DNA from: Ruminococcaceae bacterium UBA1417
GTDB lineage: Bacteria > Bacillota > Clostridia > Oscillospirales > Acutalibacteraceae
Direction: 5' to 3'
NCBI GenBank assembly: GCA_002305575.1
Contig: DBPP01000024.1
Location: 1,973-65,972 of the forward strand
Length of the DNA stretch: 64,000 nt
In this document: positions 35,113 to 43,839 of the stretch, one piece after another
Layout: every line of letters begins with the position of its first letter
Numbering within the stretch: the stretch's first letter is position 1
Program-made: the position numbers and the translations under genes
The notes under the pieces: model-generated
The model's input: only the letters and a program-made list of their open reading frames with translations
Told to the model about the DNA's origin: nothing
Databases searched by the model: none

Positions 35113-36042
35113 TTACGGGTGATATTCAAGGCCAAACCCCGTGACTGTGTTTTGTACGCTGTCCAAATACAGGATGTAGGGGTTGTTCTGCGCGTCCGTC
35201 AAAACGATGACGATTTCATCCTCATAAGGGATCGCATAGCTGACCTGCAGAAAAAACGACTCGGTGACGATCGCGGTGATGGTTTGCTGCGCCTCGTCAT
35301 AGTTCTCGAAAAACGCTTCGTACCCGCGCAGAAAGTCGCAAAACGACCGGAGCATCGACAACGAAAACGAACTGTCGGTTGACCATATGGCGCCTGTGGC
35401 AGCTTGTTCTTCCATTATTGCCAACATCTGGTCGGCGTCCGCAGCACCATTCATCATCCAAGTCTCCGCAGAGTTCTGCCACAGGATAAGCGCATCCTCC
35501 ACTTGTGCAAGAACGGTGTCGGCGTCCGCCGCTGGCCGCGTCGCTTCGGCACGTGGCCGCACGTGCACGCACAGCGGATGGCCGAAGTAGAGGTCGATCA
35601 CGAGGTCGAGCGTATAGCGGGTGCCCCAGATGTCAGCAAACGCGTAATCGTGTAAAAAGGCCAGCCGATCGTTGCTGACGCGCATATCCGCGGCGAAGTC
35701 CAATGATTCCGGCAGTTCGGGTACAAATTGGGAAACCAGCATGTGCGTAAAATCATTGATCAGATCTGTGCTGCCGGCTTCAGACTCCGCATCGGCGAAG
35801 CGGGACAGGTAGTCCTCCAGCGTACGGCTGTCCGCTTCGGAAATTTCGTCCCAGGGCGGCAGGGCGACGTCGGTATCTGTTTCCAAATACAGCGGACTTT
35901 CCTTGCCGGCGATTGAAACGATTTCCACCGTTTCTTTTTGATCGGGCACAAGGACATTGAAAAGCATCGGCGTGCAGAACCCGACGGCGAGAATGGCCCC
36001 ACAAAGTATAAGCGGAAGAAAAATCGTGCGCAGTATTTTCAT
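35113..36042 (-). CDS. Membrane-anchored protein of unknown function, paralogue A
   Basis: This is the paralogue of the following gene. The 309-residue protein has an N-terminal membrane helix (IFLPLILCGAILAVGF) and an extracytoplasmic domain with the same IAGKESPLYLETDTD and ALPPWDEIS block and the C-terminal YEDEIVIVLTDAQ and VTGFGLEYHP. It starts at ATG 36042, overlapping the histidine kinase stop by four bases (ATGA), so it is translationally coupled to the kinase. No lipobox was found. Function unknown; the coupling suggests it works with the two-component system. Confidence 0.8.
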   Translation of the reverse strand: MKILRTIFLPLILCGAILAVGFCTPMLFNVLVPDQKETVEIVSIAGKESPLYLETDTDVALPPWDEISEADSRTLEDYLSRFADAESEAGSTDLINDFTHMLVSQFVPELPESLDFAADMRVSNDRLAFLHDYAFADIWGTRYTLDLVIDLYFGHPLCVHVRPRAEATRPAADADTVLAQVEDALILWQNSAETWMMNGAADADQMLAIMEEQAATGAIWSTDSSFSLSMLRSFCDFLRGYEAFFENYDEAQQTITAIVTESFFLQVSYAIPYEDEIVIVLTDAQNNPYILYLDSVQNTVTGFGLEYHP

Positions 36043-37574
36043 GGCTTGTGTCTCCCTCCGTGGCGCCGGTCCGGTCTGCGGCGCGTGGCGTCCGGCTGGG
36101 GCGGCTTTTTCTCCGCGTCCTTGGCCGGCGACGCGGCATCGGTCGGAGCGACGCCCATGTGGATCAGGATCGTCGTGCCCTTCCTGTAGGTGGAACGGAT
36201 TTCGAGCCGTGCACCGTGGCGGCGGCAAATGTCGTCGCACAGGGCAAGGCCGAGGCCCGCACCGCCCGCTTTGCGGCTGCGCGCCTTATCCTCCATGTAG
36301 AATGCCTCGGTCGCGCGGCGCACCGTGTCGGGCTTCATACCGATGCCCTGGTCGATGACGGAGAGCACGACGTGTCCATCCAACACGGACTGTGCGAGCC
36401 AAACCGTCGAGCCAGCCGGCGAGGCCTTCGCGGCGTTGTCGATGAGGTTATAGAGCAGCGAAAGGAACAGCTCGCGGTCGACGCGCAACGCCGCGTTTTT
36501 GTGCAGCGTTTTGAGCCGGATGCCGCGGCGCGCGAGGATCGGCGCCATCGTGTGGGCGATGTCGGCGAAAAGCTGCGCCACCTCGATGTCGGTGAGGTCG
36601 AGCTGGGTGCTGTCTGTGGAAGCGAGTTGCAAAAGCTTTGCGGAAAGGCTGCGCAGGCGCTTGGCTTCCTCGACGATCGTCGTCGCATAATCGCGGCGCT
36701 GTGCGTCGGAAACGGTGCTCTTGATGCGCAGGATGTCCGCAAAGCCGAGGATGCTGGTCAGCGGCGTTTTCATTTCGTGGGCCATGGCGTCCGCAAAGCG
36801 CTTGCGGCTGTCGGCGATTTCGCGCAGCTTCTGCTCGCGCTCGTCGATGGAAGTGGACATGTCGTTGATGCTGCGCGCCAGCGTTTTGAGCTCGCTGCTG
36901 CCGTGTTCCGGCACGCGCAGGCTGTAATTGCCTTTGGCGACAGCCTCGATCGTCTGCACCGAAACCTTGAGCGGATGCAGGAAGATGAGCACCATCACCA
37001 GCATGGCAGCCGAAATCGCGGCGCCGCAGATGAGGCCGATCATGCAGGCGGCGTCGAGATCCTGTTCGCGCGTCGCGTACACATCTGAAATGTCATACGC
37101 CGTGTAAAGCGCGTAGGGCATCGTTTCGAGCTGCACCGTGGAGGTGATGATCAAATAGGTCGCGCCGCCGACGTCGCGGATCACGGATTTGCCCTCGTCG
37201 ATGGCGCCGCTCGGGACCAGATCGGAAAGCAGGCCGAGATCTTCCTGGAAAAGCGTGGTTCCGGCGCATACGACCAGGGTTTCGTTGAGAAACACAGCGA
37301 TGGACGATGCGGTCGAGATGTCCGCTGTGACGGTGCTGGTGAGCAGATCCGCGATCTCATCGGTGCTTAAAAGCAGCTTTCCGGCCTTGAGCCGCTCGTA
37401 GGCGGCGTGGTTGGAAAGCGAGGCGCTGAGCGCCTCGTGGGCGGAAACGGCGGTCTGGCGCTCACGCAGCAACGCGTTTTCAAAGCTGCGTTCCAAAACG
37501 AGGAATTGGGTTATCTGAATGGCGAGCATGACGAACAGGAGCGCAGTCAGCGAGACCTTTTGCCATAGCTTCAT
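36039..37574 (-). CDS. HAMP-domain sensor histidine kinase
   Basis: This is the membrane sensor of the two-component system. The 511-residue protein has two membrane helices (about residues 5-27 and 178-200) flanking an extracytoplasmic sensor domain. A HAMP linker follows (PLKVSVQTIEAVAKGNYSLR), then the H-box FADAMAHEMKTPLTSI with phospho-accepting His266, the N-box NLIDNAAKAS, and the G-boxes DQGIGM and GAGLGLALC. The last 35 residues are basic and proline-rich. The ATG at 37574 follows AAGGAAA. The signal is unknown. It lies 24 bp after the regulator gene and overlaps paralogue A. Confidence 0.93.
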   Translation of the reverse strand: MKLWQKVSLTALLFVMLAIQITQFLVLERSFENALLRERQTAVSAHEALSASLSNHAAYERLKAGKLLLSTDEIADLLTSTVTADISTASSIAVFLNETLVVCAGTTLFQEDLGLLSDLVPSGAIDEGKSVIRDVGGATYLIITSTVQLETMPYALYTAYDISDVYATREQDLDAACMIGLICGAAISAAMLVMVLIFLHPLKVSVQTIEAVAKGNYSLRVPEHGSSELKTLARSINDMSTSIDEREQKLREIADSRKRFADAMAHEMKTPLTSILGFADILRIKSTVSDAQRRDYATTIVEEAKRLRSLSAKLLQLASTDSTQLDLTDIEVAQLFADIAHTMAPILARRGIRLKTLHKNAALRVDRELFLSLLYNLIDNAAKASPAGSTVWLAQSVLDGHVVLSVIDQGIGMKPDTVRRATEAFYMEDKARSRKAGGAGLGLALCDDICRRHGARLEIRSTYRKGTTILIHMGVAPTDAASPAKDAEKKPPQPDATRRRPDRRHGGRHKP

Positions 37575-37598
37575 AGGCGATTTCCTTTCTGCGTCCGG

Positions 37599-38264
37599 TT
37601 AGCTGCGGCGTTCCAGACGGTAGCCGAGCTTCGGGATGGTGATCAGCTTGCCCTGCAGCGCAAGCTTGCGGCGCACCTGCTGCACATGAATGTCTACCGT
37701 GCGCGATTCGCCGGTGTAGTTGTATTCCCAGACGTTTGTGAGCAGCTGCTCGCGCGTGATGGCGACGTCCAGATTGCGCATGAAGAAGACGAGCACGTCG
37801 AACTCCTTGGGCGTCAGCACCACCGGCTGGCCGGCTTTTGTGACGGTGTGGCGCTCGATGTCCACCACAATGTCGTCGTAGGTCAGGCGCATTTCGCTCT
37901 TGCCGGCGCGGCGCAGCACGACCTCAATGCGCGCGAGCAGCTCTACGGCCTCAAACGGCTTGACGATATAATCCTCCGCGCCGCCGCGCAGCCCCTTGAC
38001 CTTGTCGGCCACAGCGCCGAGTGCCGTGAGAAAAATGACGGGCGTTTCGCAGCCTTTGGCACGGATTGCGTCGAGCACGGCGAAACCGTCGGTGCCGGGC
38101 AGCATGACGTCGAGCAGAATCAGGTCGAAACTGCCGGTTGTGATGCGTTCGACAGCCTTTGTGCCGTCGTCGCATTGTGCGCATCGGTAACCGCCGATGG
38201 ACAGCGTGGCAGCGATCATCTTGGAAATGTTCGCGTCATCCTCGACAATCAAAATTTCAATCAT
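37599..38264 (-). CDS. OmpR/PhoB-type response regulator
   Basis: This is the DNA-binding partner of the adjacent histidine kinase. The 221-residue protein has a receiver domain with the acidic pocket ILIVEDD, the phosphorylation site Asp52 in LILLDVMLPG, and the lysine in KPFEAVELLAR. A winged-helix OmpR domain follows (VLTPKEFDVLVFF, then TREQLLTNVWEYNY and TVDIHVQQVRRKL). The ATG at 38264 has AGAGGAG upstream. It is the first gene of the operon; its promoter lies within and just after the amylase terminator. Confidence 0.94.
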   Translation of the reverse strand: MIEILIVEDDANISKMIAATLSIGGYRCAQCDDGTKAVERITTGSFDLILLDVMLPGTDGFAVLDAIRAKGCETPVIFLTALGAVADKVKGLRGGAEDYIVKPFEAVELLARIEVVLRRAGKSEMRLTYDDIVVDIERHTVTKAGQPVVLTPKEFDVLVFFMRNLDVAITREQLLTNVWEYNYTGESRTVDIHVQQVRRKLALQGKLITIPKLGYRLERRS

Positions 38265-38331
38265 GGTATGTTTCTCCTCTTTTCGTGAAATGACCCGCCG
38301 GAAGCCGTGTGCTTCATCGGGGACCGCCTTT

Positions 38332-38360
38332 ATTCTAACATAGAAAAAAGCGGGCTTCAA
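38332..38360 (-). promoter_or_regulatory. Promoter of the two-component operon, overlapping a terminator
   Basis: On the - strand TTGAAG (38360-38355) and TAGAAT (38337-38332) are spaced by 17 bp, with an extended TGT before the -10. The -35 lies in the loop and stem of the upstream terminator hairpin, and the spacer contains its T-run. Confidence 0.6.
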
Positions 38361-38375
38361 CTCAGTGAAGCCCGC
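38344..38375 (-). terminator. Terminator after the GH13 gene
   Basis: TGAAGCCCGC and GCGGGCTTCA form a perfect 10-bp stem with a six-base loop, followed by six T residues on the - strand (38349-38344). It lies 90 bp after the amylase stop. Confidence 0.9.
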
Positions 38376-38464
38376 CGGAAGAGCAGCAAAAGCAGTTTTT
38401 GCAAAAATTTTGCATTTTATACATGACGGTCCTAAGACTTTTTGTGACGGTAGCCGCCGGCCTG

Positions 38465-40375
38465 TCAATCCATTTCGGGAATGTATCCGTCGGATTCGCG
38501 CTCGATGCGCAGGAGGGAAAAGCCGAACGGCGGGAGCTTGAAGTCCGCCGGGCCGCTTGAGTCGTTCCCATAGGGCGTGCCAAAAATAAACTGCGCGTGG
38601 CGGTAGTCGACGTTGGGCAGCACGGCGTTGTCGCCGCTGCGGTTTACCGCCACGAAGAGCGCCTTTTCCCCGTGTTCCGTCTCCACGTAGCGCTCAAAGG
38701 AAAAGATGTCGCCGTGCGCATAGATGCTGCGCAGCTTGCCATGTGCCAGAATGTCGTTGTGCTCGCGGCGCAGCAGCGCGATGTAGCGGTACCAGGCGAT
38801 CAAATCCTCCTCCTCGCGGCCCCACGGGTAGCACGCCCGGTTGAAGGGGTCGCGATAACCCTCCATGCCGGCCTCGTCGCCGTAATAAATGCAGGGCACG
38901 CCCGGCAGCATGAATTGCAGCAGGGATGCCAAACGCAGACGCTCCAGCGCCGTTTCGCGCTGGTCGGGCGTCATGTGCTGCGCGCTCTGCCAGGCACGGC
39001 CGCGTTCGCCCGCAGGCTCCCCGCCGAGCACCGTCAGTGCGCGCTCGGTGTCGTGCGTGCCGATGTGGTTCATCAGAATATCGATGACCTGCGGCGGGTA
39101 GTTTTCCACGATCGTCTCAATGCGGTCCATCATCAGGGAAGCGTGTGCGCCGCACAGAAAGCCCAGAATCGCGTCGCGGAACGGGTAGTTCATCACGCTG
39201 TCGAGCTGGCCGCCCATCAGGTAGCGCCGCCGCACGCCGTAGGCGGTTTTGTTGGAGGCGTCCTCCCAGACCTCGCCGAGCACCACGGCATCCTTGTCGT
39301 AGCTTTTCACCGCGCGGTTCAGGCTGTCGATAAAGCAGTCCGGCAACTCGTCGGCCACGTCCAGACGCCAGCCCGAGGCGCCGGCCTCGAGCCAGTGGCG
39401 GATCACGCCGTGCTCGCCGTTGATATAGGCGTCGTACTCCGGGTTCCCCTCGCGGACATTCGGCAGCGTGGTGAAATTCCACCAGCATTCGTAATCGTTC
39501 GGCCAATGGCGGAAGGTGTACCAAGCGTAGTACGGCGATTGCTGCGAGCGGTACGCGCCGCCATCTCCATATCGGCCCTCACGGTTGAAGTAAATGCTGT
39601 CGCTGCCCGTGTGGCTGAACACGCCGTCGAGCAAAATGTGGATGCCGCGCGCCTTGGCCGCCGCGCAGAGCGAGCGGAAATCGTCCTCGGTGCCGAGCAG
39701 CGGGTCAATTTTCTCGTAGTTTGCGGTATCGTAGCGGTGGTTCGAGTGCGATTCAAAGATCGGATTCAGATAAATGCAGGTCACGCCGAGCGATTCCAGA
39801 TAGTCGAGCTTCTGTTCAATGCCCTTGAGGTCACCGCCAAAAAAGTCGGTGTTTGTAATTTCGCCCTCAGCATTCAGCCGCCACTCGGGCTGCTCGTACC
39901 AGTCTTTGTGCATGGTACGACCGCAGGGAATTTCGGACTTTTTCTCGCCGGAGCAGAAGAAGCGGTCCGGAAAAATCTGGTACAGTACGCCGCCGGCCAG
40001 CCAACGGGGCGTTTCAAAATCCGCGGCGTAGGCGGTCAACTGCCAGTCTTCACTGCCGCCCGCACGGGCCTCGCCGCCAATGTCCTTCTTCAGCACGAAG
40101 TGGCCGCGGGAAGTGCGCAGCTCAAAATGGTAGAAGAACAGGCCGGCCGTCTGCGGCGGAAAATGGCATTCCCACCATTCATGGTCGTTGCCGTTCATGC
40201 CGCACCAAAACATATCGTAGCAGACGGTTTGGCCATGGGGGTCCCGCATAAGCAGGTAAGCGGCGGAGCAGTACATGCTGCGCGGAACGGTGATTTTGAA
40301 ATGAACGCGCGTGCCGACCGGTACGGCGCCGGTGGGGCTGCGGTATACGGGGTTTCTGGAATTAAAGAACGTCAT
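38465..40375 (-). CDS. GH13 alpha-amylase/neopullulanase-like glycoside hydrolase
   Basis: This enzyme hydrolyses alpha-glucosidic bonds in maltodextrins or related glucans. The 636-residue protein has an N-terminal beta-sandwich like CBM34 (about 1-130), then a TIM barrel with YQIFPDRF, NPIFESHSNHRYDTANY, the nucleophile Asp in GWRLDVADE, the acid Glu in VVLGEVWED and the transition-state Asp in HIGTHDTER. A C-terminal beta domain ends the chain. No signal peptide is seen, so it is probably cytoplasmic. The ATG at 40375 follows AAGGGAG. Its position after glycogen phosphorylase suggests joint use of intracellular glucans. Confidence 0.9.
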   Translation of the reverse strand: MTFFNSRNPVYRSPTGAVPVGTRVHFKITVPRSMYCSAAYLLMRDPHGQTVCYDMFWCGMNGNDHEWWECHFPPQTAGLFFYHFELRTSRGHFVLKKDIGGEARAGGSEDWQLTAYAADFETPRWLAGGVLYQIFPDRFFCSGEKKSEIPCGRTMHKDWYEQPEWRLNAEGEITNTDFFGGDLKGIEQKLDYLESLGVTCIYLNPIFESHSNHRYDTANYEKIDPLLGTEDDFRSLCAAAKARGIHILLDGVFSHTGSDSIYFNREGRYGDGGAYRSQQSPYYAWYTFRHWPNDYECWWNFTTLPNVREGNPEYDAYINGEHGVIRHWLEAGASGWRLDVADELPDCFIDSLNRAVKSYDKDAVVLGEVWEDASNKTAYGVRRRYLMGGQLDSVMNYPFRDAILGFLCGAHASLMMDRIETIVENYPPQVIDILMNHIGTHDTERALTVLGGEPAGERGRAWQSAQHMTPDQRETALERLRLASLLQFMLPGVPCIYYGDEAGMEGYRDPFNRACYPWGREEEDLIAWYRYIALLRREHNDILAHGKLRSIYAHGDIFSFERYVETEHGEKALFVAVNRSGDNAVLPNVDYRHAQFIFGTPYGNDSSGPADFKLPPFGFSLLRIERESDGYIPEMD

Positions 40376-40410
40376 CGCGAGGGCTCCCTTGCAGTTAGTT
40401 GGAAAGGGCA

Positions 40411-40445
40411 AAAAGGGCGCCGGAAGTATATTCCGGCGCCCTTTA
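40411..40445 (-). terminator. Terminator between glgP and the GH13 gene
   Basis: A 14-bp GC-rich stem (AAAGGGCGCCGGAA at 40413-40426 with its complement at 40432-40445) is followed on the - strand by a T-run. It may limit read-through from glgP into the amylase gene. Confidence 0.88.
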
Positions 40446-40462
40446 GAAGGTTGCAGATCAGG

Positions 40463-42892
40463 TTATGCCTTTTTCTTTGCGCCGCCGTTGTCGACAGGTG
40501 TAGCAAGCCAGATGGTGTTTGCATAATCGCGGATGGAACGGTCCGCCGCAAAAATGCCGGCCTTCGCCGTGTTGACGAGGGACATCGTATTCCATTTTTT
40601 CTGGTCTTTATACAGGCGTTCCGCTCTCTGCTGGGCGTCGCTGTAGGAAGCGAAGTCGGCCAGCGCCATATACTGGTCCACATTGAGCAGCGCCTGATGC
40701 AGGTTGGAGAAGGTTTTGCCGTCAAAGCCGCGGCCGAGCGCATCGATCGCCTTGCGGATGACAGCGTTGTTTTCGTACTGGTTGCGCGGGCGGTAACCGG
40801 CTGCGCGCAGGCTGTTCACTTCCGGCGTCGTCATGCCGAAGAGGATGATGTTGTCATCGCCGACCGCCTCGTGGATCTCCACGTTCGCACCGTCGAGCGT
40901 GCCGAGCGTGATGGCGCCGTTGATCATGAATTTCATGTTGGAGGTACCGGAAGCCTCGGTGCCGGCCAGCGAGATCTGCTCGCTGATTTCGGCGGCCGGG
41001 GTCAGGAGTTCCGCCCAGGATACGCAGTAGTTTTCCACAAAGATCACGCGCAGCTTCTGGTTGACGCGCGGGTCGTTGTTGATCGTGTTTGCAAGACATA
41101 CGATGAACTGCAGGATCTCCTTCGCAAAGTAGTAGCCCGGCGCCGCCTTTGCGCCGAAGAAGTAGGTGTGCGGTGTGTATTCGGCGTTCGGGTTCTCGAG
41201 CAGCCACTGGTAAACGGAGAGGATGTGCAGCGCATTCATGTGCTGGCGCTTGTACTCGTGCAGGCGCTTGACCTGTACATCAAAGATGCTGTTCGGATCC
41301 ACGGTCTGCCCCTGAATACGCTTCACATAGTCGGCGAGGCGCTTCTTGTTCGCAAGCTTGATGGCTGCGAGTTGATCGAGTACAGCGCTGTCGTCCTTGA
41401 AGGCCATCAGCTTCTCAAGCTGCATGGCGTCGTGGATGTAGCCGTCACCGGTCAGCTCCGTGATAAGATCGGCGAGCTTCGGGTTGGCCTGATTCAGCCA
41501 GCGGCGGTGCGCGATGCCGTTCGTGACGTTCTTGAACTTACCCGGCATCTCGGTATAGAAATCATGGAAAACGCTTTCCTTGAGGATTTCACTGTGCAAC
41601 TCGGAAACGCCGTTTGTGCTGTGAGCGGCGAGTACGGCGAGGTTCGCCATGCGCACATAGCCGTCGCACAGCGGCGCCATGCGCCAGATCTTGCCTTCAT
41701 CGACGCCCTTGCGGCGCATTTCCTCCCAGAAGCGGCGGTTGATTTCCTCGACGATCTGGTAAATGCGCGGCAGGCGGGACTTGAACAGCTCCACGCTCCA
41801 GCATTCGAGCGCCTCGCTCATGACCGTATGGTTTGTGTAGGCAATTGTGCGGCACACGATATCCCACGCAGCCTCCCAACCGTAGCCGCATTCGTCGAGC
41901 ATGATGCGCATCAACTCGGGGATGGCAAGCACCGGGTGTGTGTCGTTGAGGTGAATGGCCGCGAGCTTCGGCAGGTCGTCGAGCGAGCTGTGCGTGTACA
42001 GGTGACGGCGGACGATGTCCTGCACGGAGGCCGAAACGAGGAAATACTGCTGCGCCAGACGCAGGCTCTTGCCCTCGTAGTGATTATCCTCCGGATAGAG
42101 GACCTTGGTAATCGTTTCGGCCATGGCGGTCTGCTCCATGGCGCGGATGTAATTGCCGCTGTTGAAGAGCTTCATATCAAACTCGTTCGCCGCAGCGCGC
42201 CAGATACGCAGCACGGAAATGCCCTTGCCGTCCATACCGGAAACATACAGGTCGTAGGGAATCGCGAGGATGGAGGTGTAATTCTTGTGGCGCACGGAAT
42301 GGTACTGGTCGTGCCACTGCTCCTCGATAAAGCCGTCGAAGTGGACCTCAATGGCGTTTTCGTCGACCTTCTGCATCCAGATCTCGCCACCCGGCAGCCA
42401 GAAATCCGGCAGCTCCGTCTGCCAGCCCTCCACGAGCTTCTGGCGGAAAATACCGTACTCGTAGCGCAGGGAGTAGCCCATCGCCGGGTAGCCCTGCGTT
42501 GCAAGGCCGTCGAGGAAACACGCTGCGAGACGGCCCAGACCGCCGTTGCCGAGGCCGGCGTCCGGCTCCTGCTCGTAAAGCGCGTCGAGCTTCACGCCCA
42601 TTTCGCTGAGCGCCTTGCGGAAGTTTTTCTCAAGGCCGAGGTTAAACAGGTTGTTTTTCAGGGAGCGGCCCAGCAGGAACTCCATGCAAAGGTAGTAGAT
42701 CTGCTTGGTATTGCTCTTTTCCGCGTTGCGGATAAATTCATCCCGGCCGCGCATCAAAAGGTCGCGCACAACCAGCGCGGACGCCTTGTAAAATTCATCG
42801 TCGCTGGCGTTCTCACAGGAAACGCCGTAAATGTGGGAAAGTTTTTCCTGAATCGCGGTCTTGACCTGAGCGACCGTCATGCTGTAATTCAT
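40463..42892 (-). CDS. glgP: Glycogen/maltodextrin phosphorylase
   Basis: This PLP enzyme releases glucose-1-phosphate from alpha-1,4-glucans. The 809-residue protein has the full family layout: YYLCMEFLLGRSLKNNLFNL, DAGLGNGGLGRLAACFLDG, GYSLRYEYGIFRQ, HLNDTHPVLAIPELMR and VKRLHEYKRQHMN. Near the C-terminus ISLAGTEASGTSNMKFMING contains the PLP-binding lysine. The start is ATG 42892, since AGGAGG lies just upstream, and starting there gives a normal N-terminus. It has its own promoter and terminator. Confidence 0.96.
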   Translation of the reverse strand: MNYSMTVAQVKTAIQEKLSHIYGVSCENASDDEFYKASALVVRDLLMRGRDEFIRNAEKSNTKQIYYLCMEFLLGRSLKNNLFNLGLEKNFRKALSEMGVKLDALYEQEPDAGLGNGGLGRLAACFLDGLATQGYPAMGYSLRYEYGIFRQKLVEGWQTELPDFWLPGGEIWMQKVDENAIEVHFDGFIEEQWHDQYHSVRHKNYTSILAIPYDLYVSGMDGKGISVLRIWRAAANEFDMKLFNSGNYIRAMEQTAMAETITKVLYPEDNHYEGKSLRLAQQYFLVSASVQDIVRRHLYTHSSLDDLPKLAAIHLNDTHPVLAIPELMRIMLDECGYGWEAAWDIVCRTIAYTNHTVMSEALECWSVELFKSRLPRIYQIVEEINRRFWEEMRRKGVDEGKIWRMAPLCDGYVRMANLAVLAAHSTNGVSELHSEILKESVFHDFYTEMPGKFKNVTNGIAHRRWLNQANPKLADLITELTGDGYIHDAMQLEKLMAFKDDSAVLDQLAAIKLANKKRLADYVKRIQGQTVDPNSIFDVQVKRLHEYKRQHMNALHILSVYQWLLENPNAEYTPHTYFFGAKAAPGYYFAKEILQFIVCLANTINNDPRVNQKLRVIFVENYCVSWAELLTPAAEISEQISLAGTEASGTSNMKFMINGAITLGTLDGANVEIHEAVGDDNIILFGMTTPEVNSLRAAGYRPRNQYENNAVIRKAIDALGRGFDGKTFSNLHQALLNVDQYMALADFASYSDAQQRAERLYKDQKKWNTMSLVNTAKAGIFAADRSIRDYANTIWLATPVDNGGAKKKA

Positions 42893-42933
42893 ATGGTACC
42901 TCCTAAAGTTGTTACAGACGCAAATTGCGAGAT

Positions 42934-42954
42934 TTTTATGCATATTGCATAAAA
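42934..42954. repeat. Perfect palindrome in the glgP 5' leader
   Basis: TTTTATGCA and TGCATAAAA (9 bp each) are separated by TAT. It lies about 35-55 bases downstream of the predicted glgP transcription start, where a repressor operator would block elongation or initiation. Confidence 0.6.
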
Positions 42955-42993
42955 CAAAATGCTTTAGCACACGAAAATAAGGGATTTATTTAA

Positions 42994-43022
42994 ATTATAT
43001 ACTAAAAACCTTGTGGATTCAA
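42994..43022 (-). promoter_or_regulatory. Predicted sigma-A promoter of glgP
   Basis: On the - strand TTGAAT (43022-43017) and TATAAT (42999-42994) are spaced by exactly 17 bp, about 100 bp before the glgP start codon. Confidence 0.75.
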
Positions 43023-43158
43023 GACCAAACAAGACGAACTTTGCCAATTCGCTTTGTATGGTTTCTACAGAAAAACGGCGCAAAAGCCCCGCCCCGCTTT
43101 GCGGAAGACGCGCAGTGGAGGCGTGGAAGGCTTTGGAATTTCTCTTTGCCTATTATAG

Positions 43159-43200
43159 GATACTTTTGAAAAATTAACAAGTTGTTTTTTGAAAAGTATC
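43159..43200. repeat. 42-bp imperfect inverted repeat upstream of zapA
   Basis: GATACTTTT (43159-43167) and AAAAGTATC (43192-43200) form the outer arms, with further A/T pairing inside. It lies between divergent genes and so is not an obvious terminator. Confidence 0.6.
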
Positions 43201-43337
43201 AGCAAAGACGCCGGTTTTCGGCCGTTTTTGACGGTTGCTGCGTAAATTTTGCATCCGCTCTCTTTCTTTTTTATCTGAAATGCAATATAATAGGAAAAAG
43301 GTAAGCGGTGCGCCGTGTAGAAAGGAAGGCCCAGGAG

Positions 43338-43805
43338 ATGGAGAAGACAAGATGTAAGTTCAATATATGCGGCGTGGAGGTCACGGTTTCGGGCGATGTG
43401 GACCGCGACGCGGCGGAACAGATTGCCGAAACGGTGCGCGCACGCATGCAGGAGGTGCTCCGCACGGCATACGCGGCTTCGGTGGAGAAAGCGGCGGTGA
43501 TCACAGCGATGAACCTCTGCGAGGAGCTGGCGCGGCGCGAAACGGCGCTTCAGGAGAGCGAGGAAAGGGCGGCACGGCTGCAGGAGGAACTGCGGCAGCT
43601 CGGCGGTGCGCAGGGGTTGCGGGCGCGGTTGCAGCAGGCCGAGGGCAAGCTGAAAATCGCCCAGGAGCAGCTCGAGCGGCTGCGCGGACAGGCGGATGCA
43701 GAGAAGGCCGTCCCGACCGCTGCGCCGGCCGGAACAATGCGCAACCCGCTGCGGCCCGATATTGGTGACGAGTCGGGGCTCGTGAGCTTTTTCGCCAAGG
43801 AATGA
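43338..43805 (+). CDS. zapA: Cell division protein ZapA
   Basis: ZapA bundles FtsZ filaments at the division site. The 155-residue protein begins with the ZapA beta-hairpin domain (KCNFNICGVEVTVSG-like start, then AEQIAETVRARMQEVL) and continues with a long coiled coil (about residues 60-125). It is longer than typical ZapA and has a Pro/Ala tail ending in LVSFFAKE. The ATG at 43338 has AAAGGAAGG nine bases upstream; a GTG at 43308 would add ten residues. Confidence 0.8.
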   Translation: MEKTRCKFNICGVEVTVSGDVDRDAAEQIAETVRARMQEVLRTAYAASVEKAAVITAMNLCEELARRETALQESEERAARLQEELRQLGGAQGLRARLQQAEGKLKIAQEQLERLRGQADAEKAVPTAAPAGTMRNPLRPDIGDESGLVSFFAKE

Positions 43806-43839
43806 GCGGACGGATGCGGAAAGGACGGGAAACAACGCT

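Larger units (their letters stand above)
42893..43337. other. Divergent intergenic region between glgP and zapA
   Basis: These 445 bases hold no gene. They contain the glgP promoter (- strand), a perfect palindrome in its leader, a 42-bp imperfect inverted repeat, and a TATAAT at 43286-43291 that could be the zapA -10, although no good -35 lies 17 bp upstream (TTTCTT). The region is AT-rich compared with its neighbours. Confidence 0.6.

Noticed and set aside
38597..42952. A 1451-codon open frame on the + strand opposite the GH13 and glgP genes
   Set aside because: It spans two well-defined opposite-strand genes and their terminator. It has no recognisable domain and arises from the biased codon use of the real genes.
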